Assembly: GCA_964648005.1 (NCBI GenBank)
Contig: CAZYKR010000048.1
Span: forward strand, 1 to 19,770
Source of the DNA: JAGQTE01 sp964648005
GTDB lineage: Bacteria; Actinomycetota; Acidimicrobiia; Acidimicrobiales; Acidimicrobilacustridaceae
Reading direction: 5' to 3'
Length of the DNA: 19,770 nt
The position numbers were made by a program, and so were the translations under genes. This document shows, in pieces, positions 13,072 through 19,770 of this stretch (the first letter of the stretch is position 1; each line of letters starts with the position of its first letter). The notes below the pieces were generated by a model that had not been told where the DNA came from, ran no database searches, and saw only the letters and a program-made list of their open reading frames with translations.

Positions 13072-14538
13072 ATGACGAACGAGGTCTGGCGTGAGGAGCG
13101 GTTGCTCATCGACGGGCGGCTCGTCGATGCGTCCGGAGGTACCTACGACAACATCAACCCGGCCACCGAGTCGGTGCTCGGCGTTGCGGGCAACGGGACC
13201 GTCGACGACATGGACGCCGCCATCGGCGCCGCCCGCCGGGCGTTCGACGAGACGTCGTGGTCGACCGACGTCGACCTGCGCCTCACCGGGCTCCGTCAGC
13301 TCCACGAGGGGCTCGAACGCCACCGTGAGGAGCTGCGGGCGACCACCGTCGCCGAGGTCGGCTGCCCGGTCGGTCTGACCCACATGGCCCAGCTCGACAC
13401 GCCGATCGACGGGGTCGCCTGGCTCATCGACCTGCTCGAGCACTACGACTTCGTCGAGGACCTGGGCGACGCCGAGCCGTTCGGCATGCCGTCGCACCGC
13501 TGGGTGCAGCGCGAGGCGGCAGGCGTCGTCGGCGCCATCACGCCGTGGAACTTCCCGGTGCAGATCAACCTGGCGAAGGTGGCGCCGGCGCTGGCGGCGG
13601 GCTGCACCGTCGTGCTCAAACCGGCGCCGGACACGCCGTGGACCGGATCGCTGCTCGGGCGGATCGTGGCCGAGGAGACCGACATCCCGCCGGGGGTCCT
13701 CAACGTCGTCACGTCATCCGGGCACGAGGGCGGCGCCCTGTTGGCCTCGGACCCGCGGGTCGACCTGGTGTCGCTCACCGGGTCGACGGCCACCGGCAAG
13801 AAGGTCATGGCGGCGGCCGCCGAGTCGCTCAAGCGCGTCTTCCTCGAGCTCGGCGGCAAGTCGGCCGCGGTCGTGCTCGACGATGCCGACATCGCCGGCG
13901 CCGCCGGCGCCACCGGCTTCCAGGTCATGACCCACGCCGGGCAGGGGTGCGCCATCACGACGCGCCTCGTCGTGCCGCGCGCCCGCATGGACGAGGCGGT
14001 CGACGCCGTCGTCGGGGTCATGCGCTCGCTGCCGTACGGGGACCCGACCAAGGCCGAGCACATCATGGGGCCGCTGATCAGCGCCCGGCAGCGCGAGCGC
14101 GTGCTCGGCTACATCGAGACCGGCATCGCTGAGGGCGCCACCGCCGTGCTGGGCGGCGGCGTGCCCGAGCACCTGCCGGTCGGGTACTACGTGGAGCCGA
14201 CCGTGCTCGTCGACGTCGACCCGAACGCCACGGTCGCCCAGGAGGAGATCTTCGGGCCGGTGCTCGTGGTGCTGCCCCACGACGGCGACGACGACGCCGT
14301 GGCCATCGCCAACAACTCGGCGTACGGCCTGTCCGGCGCCGTGTTCGCCGGCACGATCGAGCACGCCAAGGCCGTGGCGTCGCGCATCCGCACCGGCACG
14401 CTGTCGCTCAACAACGGGCTCTGGTACGGCCCCGACGTGCCCTTCGGCGGCTACAAGCAGTCAGGTCTCGGCAGGGAGATGGGGCGCGCCGGTTTCGAGG
14501 AGTACCTCGAGACCAAGTCGCTCGCCGAGCCGGCCTGA
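13072..14538 (+). CDS. NAD(P)-dependent aldehyde dehydrogenase
   Basis: The product is 488 aa. ATG 13072 is preceded by AGGGGGA (13061-13067). Family marks: ITPWNFPVQ (cofactor entry), LKPAPDTPW (NAD-binding Lys), FLELGGKSA with general base E259, and THAGQGCAITTR with nucleophile C293. The C terminus has FGGYKQSGLGREMG. All catalytic residues are present. It oxidises an aldehyde to the acid in the cytoplasm. The substrate is not determined; the setting among P450s and alcohol dehydrogenases suggests a hydrophobic aldehyde from the same pathway. It converges on the amidohydrolase gene with a 29-bp gap. Confidence 0.95.
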   Translation: MTNEVWREERLLIDGRLVDASGGTYDNINPATESVLGVAGNGTVDDMDAAIGAARRAFDETSWSTDVDLRLTGLRQLHEGLERHREELRATTVAEVGCPVGLTHMAQLDTPIDGVAWLIDLLEHYDFVEDLGDAEPFGMPSHRWVQREAAGVVGAITPWNFPVQINLAKVAPALAAGCTVVLKPAPDTPWTGSLLGRIVAEETDIPPGVLNVVTSSGHEGGALLASDPRVDLVSLTGSTATGKKVMAAAAESLKRVFLELGGKSAAVVLDDADIAGAAGATGFQVMTHAGQGCAITTRLVVPRARMDEAVDAVVGVMRSLPYGDPTKAEHIMGPLISARQRERVLGYIETGIAEGATAVLGGGVPEHLPVGYYVEPTVLVDVDPNATVAQEEIFGPVLVVLPHDGDDDAVAIANNSAYGLSGAVFAGTIEHAKAVASRIRTGTLSLNNGLWYGPDVPFGGYKQSGLGREMGRAGFEEYLETKSLAEPA

Positions 14539-14567
14539 CGGGACCGGCGCGTCACGGCGAGCTCCGA

Positions 14568-15851
14568 TCAGGCCGTCGCCGTCTTGGCCAGCGCCGCCAG
14601 GTCGGCGCCCGGCTCGGGGCGCTCGAAGCGGCCCTTGTCGAACGAGCGGACCGACACGTCGTGCCCGGCGACCTCGGCGCGCAGCGCCGCCACCGTGGAT
14701 GTCTCCCGGCTGCGGTGGGCGAACGGGTCGAACGAGTACCAGCGCATGGCGTTCTCGTAGGTGATCTTGTTGAGGTCGTCGTCGCCCACGTCGGCTGCAG
14801 CGACGGCGAGCTCCTCGGCCGGGGTCGGCCAGCTCGAGTCCGAGTGCGGGTAGTCGCACTCCCAGGCGATGTTGTCGATGCCGATCTTGTGGCGCAGCTC
14901 GATGCCGACCTCGTCGGCGATGAAGCACGTCAGGAAGTGGCGGCGGAACACGTCGCTGGGCATGAGGTCGCCGAAGTCCTGGCCCGTCCAGCGGTGGTGC
15001 ATGTCATAGGTGCGGTCGAGCCGGTCGAGGAAGTACGGGATCCATCCCGTGCCGCCCTCGGACAGGGCGATCTTGAGGTCGGGGAACTGCTTGGGGATGC
15101 GCGACCACAGCAGGTCGGCCGCTGCCTGGCAGATGTTCATCGGCTGCAGCGTGATCATGACGTCCATCGGTGCGTCGGGCGCGGTCACGACCAGCTCGCC
15201 CGACGAGCCGAGGTGCACGGACAGCACGACGTCGTGCTCGACGAGCGCCCGCCACAGCGGATCCCAGTGGTCGCTGTGGAAACTTGGCAGCCCGAGCTTC
15301 GCCGGGTTCTCGGTGAACGTCAGCGAGTGCACCCCCTTGGCGGCCAGACGGGCGACCTCGGCGGCGGCGAGCTCTGGGTCCCACAGCACCGGCAGGCCCA
15401 TGGGGATGAAGCGGCCCGGGTGTGAGCCACACCACTCGTCGACGTGCCAGTCGTTGTAGGCCTGCAGCACGGCGAGGGCGAGGTCCTTGTCCTCGGTGGC
15501 GTTGAACAGGCGACCCGAGAACGACGGGAACGACGGGAAGTTCATCGAGGCCAGGATCCCTGCGGCGCTCATGTCCTTGACCCGCTCGGCGACGTCCCAG
15601 CAGCCGGGGCGCATCTCGTCGAAGGCGGTGGGCTCGACGCCGTACTCCTCCTTGGGGCGACCGGCGACGGCGTTGAGGCCGATGTTGGGGATCTTCTGCC
15701 CCTCGAACATCCACACATCGGAGCCGTCGCGGCGGCGATGGATGCGCGGCGCCCGGTCGCGGTAGCGCTCGGGGATGTGGGCGTCGAACATCGTCGGCGG
15801 CTCGACGACGTGGTCGTCGACGCTGATCAGGATCATGTCCTCTGGCTGCAC
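14568..15851 (-). CDS. Amidohydrolase-2 family (ACMSD-like) metal-dependent hydrolase
   Basis: The product is 427 aa. GTG 15851 is chosen because AGGGGG lies 6 nt upstream; ATG 15836 is an alternative. The N-terminal metal motif is ISVDDHVVEPP (D12, D13, H14), the variant seen in a large actinobacterial branch of PF04909 that replaces the second His of HxH. Later motifs include VLSVHLGSSGE, LSEGGTGWIPYFLDRLDR and WECDYPHSDSSWP (the conserved metal Asp). The family covers hydrolases and non-oxidative decarboxylases of ring or acid compounds; this member's reaction is unknown. A perfect inverted repeat lies 34 bp before the start, so it probably has its own regulated promoter even though the crotonase gene lies upstream on the same strand. 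Confidence 0.9.
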   Translation of the reverse strand: MQPEDMILISVDDHVVEPPTMFDAHIPERYRDRAPRIHRRRDGSDVWMFEGQKIPNIGLNAVAGRPKEEYGVEPTAFDEMRPGCWDVAERVKDMSAAGILASMNFPSFPSFSGRLFNATEDKDLALAVLQAYNDWHVDEWCGSHPGRFIPMGLPVLWDPELAAAEVARLAAKGVHSLTFTENPAKLGLPSFHSDHWDPLWRALVEHDVVLSVHLGSSGELVVTAPDAPMDVMITLQPMNICQAAADLLWSRIPKQFPDLKIALSEGGTGWIPYFLDRLDRTYDMHHRWTGQDFGDLMPSDVFRRHFLTCFIADEVGIELRHKIGIDNIAWECDYPHSDSSWPTPAEELAVAAADVGDDDLNKITYENAMRWYSFDPFAHRSRETSTVAALRAEVAGHDVSVRSFDKGRFERPEPGADLAALAKTATA

Positions 15852-15884
15852 GGCGGGCCCCCTCGCGCTCGAAGCCGTTTCCTA

Positions 15885-15908
15885 CAGATTGAACTACGAT
15901 TCAATCTG
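15885..15908. promoter_or_regulatory. Perfect AT-rich inverted repeat, probable operator
   Basis: CAGATTGAA, six bases (CTACGA), then TTCAATCTG: 9-bp arms without mismatch, 24 bp in all. It lies in the 72-bp gap between the crotonase stop and the amidohydrolase start. Arm composition (AT-rich) contrasts with the surrounding GC-rich DNA. Size and symmetry fit a TetR-type or other dimeric repressor site; the TetR gene at 16763 is the nearest candidate binder. Confidence 0.65.
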
Positions 15909-15923
15909 ATGCAACCCGGATCT

Positions 15924-16748
15924 TCAGAGGCGCTCGTCAGCGCGGAACGCCTCGGGCACCCACCCCGGCGCCCGGCCCTCCTTGAAGGCCCGGTAGCCCT
16001 CGACCATCTCGGGGCCGCGCAGGCTGGCGTCCATGCTCATGCGGTCGTAGGCCCCGTAGTAGTCGTCCATGACCCGCTTGCACGCCAGGCGGGCGTCCGG
16101 GGCGGCCTGGCACAGGTCGCGCATCACGGTGTGCGCCGCGTCCAGGACGTCGTCATGGGGCACGACGCGGGTGATCAGCCCCCACTCGAGGGCCTCGGCG
16201 GCATCGAGGGTGCGGCCGGTGAGCAACAGGTCGCGGGCACGGGCCGGGCCGACCTGGCGCGGGAGGATCTGGGCGTAGTTCGTGTCGGCGATGCCCCGCA
16301 GCAGCTCCGGGCAGCGGAACGTCGCCCGGTCCGACGCCACCGCCACATCGCTCACCATGGCGATCATCATCCCGCCGCCCTGGGCGATGCCGTTGACGGC
16401 GCTGACGATCGGCTTGGCCGAGTGGCGGATCGTGTCGAACGGCGTGTTGTCCATGGCGAGCAGCGTCGGCAGGTCCGCCCACCCGTCCTCCGTGCCGCCG
16501 CCGAGGTCACCGCCGGGGATGAACACGTCGTCGACTCCGGTCACGATGAGTCCCGCCAGCTCCGGCGTACGGTTGACGTGATCGACGGCGTAGCGGATCC
16601 CGAAGTACATGGCCGGCGTCAGCGCGTTGCGGCGTGCCGGCCGGTCCACCGTGACGACGCCGATCGGTCCCTGGCGTTCGAAGCGCAGGAACGGTGTGCC
16701 GAGCCAGTCGCCCTCGGGCGGCCGGCGGTCCAGATCAGATCCAGTCAT
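15924..16748 (-). CDS. Enoyl-CoA hydratase/isomerase (crotonase) family protein
   Basis: The product is 274 aa. The fold marks are GVVTVDRPARRNAL, the first oxyanion strand VDDVFIPGGDLG, and NGIAQGGGMMIAMVSDVAVAS with the second oxyanion Gly. Aligned to rat mitochondrial hydratase, the Glu144 position is M128, while the Glu164 position is retained as E148 in CPELLRG. One catalytic Glu only is the state of enoyl-CoA isomerases and several other crotonases, so hydration is doubtful. It acts on a CoA thioester in the cytoplasm. ATG 16748 has no Shine-Dalgarno (the upstream bases read CCTCCTCC) but has -10 TAGGTT 8 nt away. It diverges from a TetR gene with only 14 bp between start codons. Confidence 0.9.
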   Translation of the reverse strand: MTGSDLDRRPPEGDWLGTPFLRFERQGPIGVVTVDRPARRNALTPAMYFGIRYAVDHVNRTPELAGLIVTGVDDVFIPGGDLGGGTEDGWADLPTLLAMDNTPFDTIRHSAKPIVSAVNGIAQGGGMMIAMVSDVAVASDRATFRCPELLRGIADTNYAQILPRQVGPARARDLLLTGRTLDAAEALEWGLITRVVPHDDVLDAAHTVMRDLCQAAPDARLACKRVMDDYYGAYDRMSMDASLRGPEMVEGYRAFKEGRAPGWVPEAFRADERL

Positions 16749-16762
16749 GGAGGAGGAACCTA
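16749..16762. promoter_or_regulatory. Interlocked start region of crotonase and second TetR
   Basis: On the plus strand, GGAGGAGG (16749-16756) is a near-perfect Shine-Dalgarno for TetR GTG 16763. On the minus strand, the same 8 bases are the whole spacer between TAGGTT (16762 to 16757, a TANNNT -10 box) and the crotonase ATG. The TetR transcript must start inside the crotonase gene, and the crotonase -35 must lie within the TetR coding sequence. Confidence 0.5.
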
Positions 16763-17515
16763 GTGGCGTCCCGTGGAGCCTCGTCCAGACCGGCGGCGCC
16801 GGGTGCAGCCGCGTCCCGATCGGACGCGTCCCCGCCGGTGGAGGACCAGGCGGCGAGCCGTCGGGCCGAGCGTCGGCTCCAGCAGCAGGAGCTGGCGCGC
16901 ACGCAGTTGCTCGACGCTGCCGAGGAGGTGTTCGGCACGAAGGGCTACCACGAGGCGACGCTCAAGGAGGTCGCCGAGCTGGCGGAGTTCTCGGTGGGTT
17001 CGGTGTACTCGTTCTTCGCCAACAAGGACGACCTGTTCCTCAGCGTGCTGCTGCGCCGTGGCGCGCAGTTCCTGCCGGGCATGGCCGAGGCCGCGGCGTC
17101 GAGCACCGACCCGGTCGAGCAGCTGCACGCCCTGGTGGCGTTCGAAGTCGGCTTCTTCCGTGGGCATCCGCATTTCGCCCGCCTGTACCTGCGCACGTCC
17201 GCTCCGGCGATGATGCCGGCCGAGGTGGCCGACTCGGCCGAGCTCGCCACCAACACCGCCGAGGCGATGGCCATCCACGCCGGGGTGTTCGAGCGCGGCC
17301 AGGCCGCCGGCGTGCTGCGGGAGGGATCGCCGCGGGCGCTGGCGCGGCTGTTGAGCGGCGTGGTCATGGCGTTCCAGGCGGCCGACCCGGTCGTGCGGTC
17401 CGCCACCGGCGCCGCCGATGGCGCCGATGCTCCCGACGGCGCGGATGCCGCCGATGCGCTGAGCCTGGAGCAGTTGCACGACCTCGTCACCGACGCCTTC
17501 GTGGTGCGGAGCTGA
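16763..17515 (+). CDS. TetR-family transcriptional regulator (second)
   Basis: The product is 250 aa. GTG 16763 is chosen because GGAGGAGG lies 6 nt upstream. A low-complexity Ala/Ser/Arg-rich extension (about 1-40) precedes the HTH: TQLLDAAEEVFGTKGYHEATL, then KEVAELAEFSVGSVYSFFANKDDLFLSVL, with the usual Y-x-F-F-x-N-K-D recognition end. The helical effector domain follows. Near the C terminus a GAD/DGADA repeat stretch (encoded about 17411-17460) interrupts it and may be a disordered insertion. It heads an apparent operon with the SDR gene 29 bp downstream and is divergent from the crotonase, so local control of the catabolic genes is likely (inference). The inverted repeat at 15885 is a candidate target. 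Confidence 0.9.
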   Translation: MASRGASSRPAAPGAAASRSDASPPVEDQAASRRAERRLQQQELARTQLLDAAEEVFGTKGYHEATLKEVAELAEFSVGSVYSFFANKDDLFLSVLLRRGAQFLPGMAEAAASSTDPVEQLHALVAFEVGFFRGHPHFARLYLRTSAPAMMPAEVADSAELATNTAEAMAIHAGVFERGQAAGVLREGSPRALARLLSGVVMAFQAADPVVRSATGAADGADAPDGADAADALSLEQLHDLVTDAFVVRS

Positions 17516-17544
17516 CGGCACCTCGTCGACCTTGGGAGGAACCG

Positions 17545-18357
17545 ATGGATCTGGGATTGGCTGACGCCGCCGTCGTCGTGAGCGGCGGCACCAAAGGCAT
17601 GGGGCGCGCCGCCGCCGGGTGCTTCGCCGCCGAAGGCGCCCGGGTGGCCGTGCTCGCCCGCACGCCGGAGGTGCTCGACGAGACGGTGGCGGAGCTGCGC
17701 CACCTCGGCGCCGCCGATGCGGTGGCGTTGCGCGCCGACCTCACCGACCGCGCCGCCGTCGAGGCGGCGTTCGCCGAGGTGGGGGATCGGTGGGGGGAGC
17801 TGCACGTACTCGTCAACGCCGCCGGACCCGTCGACGTCGGCATCGCCCGCTTCGACGACCTCGACGACGAGGAGTGGATCGCCACCTTCGACATCGGCGC
17901 CATGTCCGCCGTGCGCTGCGTGCGCGCCGCCCTTCCCCTGTTGCGCGCCGCGGCGTGGGCGCGCATCGTCAACGTGTCGGCGCACTCCACCAAGCGCCAG
18001 TCGGCAGAGATCGTCGCCTACACGGCGGCGAAGGCGGCGATGACCAGCCTGTCGAAGAACCTGTCGCTCTCGCTGGCGCCGGAGGGGATCCTGGTCAACA
18101 CGGTCTCGCCGGGGTCGTTCCTCTCCGAGGGGATGCGGGGCTACCTGCGCGCCCTGCCCCCCGAGCGCCACGCTGACCCCGACTCGCTCACCGACGCCAT
18201 GCGGATCATGGTGGAGGACTTCGGCCATCCGGCCCAGCTGCCCCGCGCTGGCGACCCGTCCGAGATCGGCCCGGTCATCGCCTTCGTCGGCTCGAGGATC
18301 AACACCTACATGACCGGCGCCAACATCAACGTCGACGGCGGCTCCGACTTCTGCTGA
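17545..18357 (+). CDS. Short-chain dehydrogenase/reductase (SDR)
   Basis: The product is 270 aa, a classical SDR. Cofactor motif SGGTKGMG (13-20), NAAG at 91-94, catalytic S145 (VNVSAHS), Y159 and K163 (YTAAKAA), and a C-terminal NVDGGSDF strand. ATG 17545 follows GGGAGGA (17534-17540). The Ser-to-Tyr spacing is 14 rather than the more usual 13 residues; S148 is a less likely alternative. It is a cytoplasmic NAD(P)-dependent oxidoreductase of an alcohol/ketone, substrate unknown. Probably co-transcribed with the TetR gene upstream. It converges on the second P450 with a 16-bp gap. Confidence 0.93.
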   Translation: MDLGLADAAVVVSGGTKGMGRAAAGCFAAEGARVAVLARTPEVLDETVAELRHLGAADAVALRADLTDRAAVEAAFAEVGDRWGELHVLVNAAGPVDVGIARFDDLDDEEWIATFDIGAMSAVRCVRAALPLLRAAAWARIVNVSAHSTKRQSAEIVAYTAAKAAMTSLSKNLSLSLAPEGILVNTVSPGSFLSEGMRGYLRALPPERHADPDSLTDAMRIMVEDFGHPAQLPRAGDPSEIGPVIAFVGSRINTYMTGANINVDGGSDFC

Positions 18358-18373
18358 GCGTCGGGCGGCGCAC

Positions 18374-19594
18374 TCAGCGCTGCGGCACCACCGGCACGTG
18401 CGCCGGGCCGCGCACCGTCGTCGTGCGCACCATGACCACCTCGTCGGGGTCGACGGTGAACTCCGGCACGCGCGCCAGCGCCTCCTCGAGGGCGATCCGG
18501 GCTTCGAGGCGCGCCAGGTTGGCGCCGAGGCAGTAGTGCACGCCGTGGCCGAACGAGACGTGGCGGTCGAATTGGCGGGTGACGTCGAAGCGGTCGGCGT
18601 CGGGGAAGGCGCGCTCGTCGCGACCGGCGCTACCGGTCAGCAACGCCAGCCTCGAGCCGGCCGGGACCGTCTCGCCGTGCCAGGTCACGTCGGCCGTGAC
18701 GAACCGAGCCTGGATCGGCGACGGCGCCTCGTAGCGCAGCAGCTCCTCCACGGCGTTGGGGATGCGTCCGGGGTCCTCGACGAGCAGGGCCCGCTGGTCC
18801 GGGTGGCGGGCCAGCAGCACCGCCGCCCAGCCGAGCAGGCGGGCGGTCGTCTCGGAGCCGGCGAGCTCGAGCAGACCGACGAAGTTGAACAGCTCGCTGT
18901 CGGTGAGCCGGCGGGTCGTGCCGTCGTCGAGGTCGATCTCGGCGCGGACGAGGTCGCTCGTCATGTCGTCGGCCGGTGCGGCGGTGCGCTGGGTGATCAG
19001 GTCGCGCACGTACGCCTGGTGCGACGTGATGGCGTCGAGCTTGTCCTGGCTGATGCCGTCGGGCTCGTAGCGCATCATGGCGTCGCCCCAGATGCGCAGC
19101 TGGTCCTGATCGGCGCGCGGCACGCCGAGCAGCTCGCCGATGACCATCGACGGGATCTTGGCGCCGAAGTCCTCGACGAAGTCGAACGTCTCGGCGTCCC
19201 GCAGCTCGTCGAGGAACCGGGCACACAGCTCCCGGATGCGGTCCTCGAGTGACGCAACCCGTCTCGGGGTGAACGCCCTGCTGACCAGCCGACGCAGCAC
19301 GTCGTGCCCCGGTGGGTCCATGAAGATGAGGATGTCCTGGCCGTAGCCCTCGTCCCCGTCGATGTCGATCGAGCGGGTGTCCATCATCTCGAGCACTGTG
19401 CCGCGCGCCGAGCTGTAGGTGTGCCAGTCGGCCGAGGCGGCCACGACGTCGTCGAAGCGACTCAACGCCCAGAAGTCGTGCTCGTCGTTGCGGTACAGCG
19501 GTGCTTCGTCGCGCAGGCGACGCCACGTCGGGTGCGGGTCCAGCGCGATGGCGTGGTCGTAGGGGTCGTACCGCACCGGCTCGGTCATCGTCAT
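18374..19594 (-). CDS. Cytochrome P450 (second)
   Basis: The product is 406 aa. ATG 19594 is chosen because GGGGGG (minus strand, 19607-19602) lies 7 nt upstream; an in-frame TTG at 19621 is possible but unsupported. Heme loop FGHGVHYCLG with ligand C355, I-helix LAGSETT, K-helix EELLRY, and GHDVLRRLVSRAFTP in the C-helix region. Full length, no redox-partner domain. It differs clearly in sequence from the first P450, so they are not a recent duplication. Ferredoxin and reductase are not in the window; the truncated gene starting at 19736 is too short to judge as a partner. Confidence 0.95.
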   Translation of the reverse strand: MTMTEPVRYDPYDHAIALDPHPTWRRLRDEAPLYRNDEHDFWALSRFDDVVAASADWHTYSSARGTVLEMMDTRSIDIDGDEGYGQDILIFMDPPGHDVLRRLVSRAFTPRRVASLEDRIRELCARFLDELRDAETFDFVEDFGAKIPSMVIGELLGVPRADQDQLRIWGDAMMRYEPDGISQDKLDAITSHQAYVRDLITQRTAAPADDMTSDLVRAEIDLDDGTTRRLTDSELFNFVGLLELAGSETTARLLGWAAVLLARHPDQRALLVEDPGRIPNAVEELLRYEAPSPIQARFVTADVTWHGETVPAGSRLALLTGSAGRDERAFPDADRFDVTRQFDRHVSFGHGVHYCLGANLARLEARIALEEALARVPEFTVDPDEVVMVRTTTVRGPAHVPVVPQR

Positions 19595-19600
19595 CGAATC

Positions 19601-19641
19601 GCCCCCCGTCGTGTCGCCCAACCCGATCGGCCTGCAAGGTA
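19601..19641 (-). promoter_or_regulatory. Promoter and Shine-Dalgarno of the second P450
   Basis: Minus-strand TACCTT (19641 to 19636) fits TANNNT and would give a leader of about 35 nt with GGGGGG (19607-19602) 7 nt before the ATG. Confidence 0.45.
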
Positions 19642-19681
19642 GTCGGAGCCCGGGCGCGACCGGGCAGACTGGACGACCGAC

Positions 19682-19708
19682 CCGGCCCGCTGGCGTGCCG
19701 CGGGCCGG
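19682..19708 (+). repeat. 9-bp GC hairpin in the leader of the last gene
   Basis: CCGGCCCGC (19682-19690) pairs perfectly with GCGGGCCGG (19700-19708) around 9 nt. It ends 27 nt before ATG 19736 and lies in the divergent interval between the second P450 and that gene. It could be an operator or an mRNA structure. Confidence 0.45.
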
Positions 19709-19735
19709 AACCCACAGCGAGACGAGGAGCAGACG

Positions 19736-19770
19736 ATGGCGACGACGGTCCGGTACGTGTCCGGGATGAC
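19736..19770 (+). CDS. Start of a gene cut by the right edge
   Basis: ATG 19736 follows GAGGAG (about 19724-19729) at good spacing and stays open to the window end (MATTVRYVSGMT). Only 11-12 codons are visible, so no family can be named. It is divergent from the second P450. Confidence 0.5.
   Translation, partial: MATTVRYVSGM

Noticed and set aside
5007..19594. The two P450 genes as a recent duplication
   Set aside because: They share only family motifs; N-terminal and substrate-recognition regions differ.

Overview
The window is about 20 kb of very GC-rich, gene-dense bacterial chromosome. The evidence points to an actinobacterium: strong G/C third-position codon use, many GTG starts, TANNNT -10 boxes set 6-8 nt before start codons (leaderless transcription), an LPXTG-type surface protein, TetR-type regulators and several cytochrome P450s. 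The gene content would suit Acidimicrobiia or a relative, but no marker here proves the class. No insertion sequence, integrase, phage gene or CRISPR array is visible.

Layout. Positions 1-1480 hold a tRNA cluster: tRNA-Lys(CTT), cut by the left edge, and tRNA-His(GTG) on the minus strand, then a secreted LPXTG-anchored protein and tRNA-Arg(TCT) on the plus strand. A 350-bp non-coding stretch follows, then a SixA-like histidine phosphatase and a DHA2-like MFS exporter. The exporter converges on, and overlaps by 11 bp, a zinc alcohol dehydrogenase. A cytochrome P450 is divergent from the dehydrogenase and converges, with a 59-bp overlap, on a 1240-residue gene that fuses all four membrane/ATPase parts of a branched-chain-amino-acid-type (HAAT) ABC importer into one polypeptide: LivH, LivM, LivF, LivG. 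Its substrate-binding protein is the gene just upstream, overlapping by 11 bp. Divergent from this importer operon is a TetR regulator that overlaps an alpha/beta hydrolase by 4 bp.

The right part (13.0-19.8 kb) is a catabolic cluster: aldehyde dehydrogenase, amidohydrolase-2 (ACMSD-like) protein, crotonase, a second TetR, an SDR oxidoreductase, a second P450 and the first codons of a further gene. The enzyme set (P450 hydroxylation, alcohol and aldehyde oxidation, CoA-ester crotonase chemistry, SDR) fits stepwise oxidation of a hydrophobic or acidic organic compound that the fused importer could bring in. The substrate cannot be read from the sequence.

Most notable signals: (1) the single-chain LivH-LivM-LivF-LivG importer with a tail overprinted on the opposing P450; (2) a perfect 9-bp-arm AT-rich inverted repeat before the amidohydrolase, probably a TetR-type operator; (3) a TetR/crotonase divergent pair whose start codons are only 14 bp apart, with the Shine-Dalgarno of one forming the -10-to-start spacer of the other; (4) repeated use of leaderless promoter architecture.
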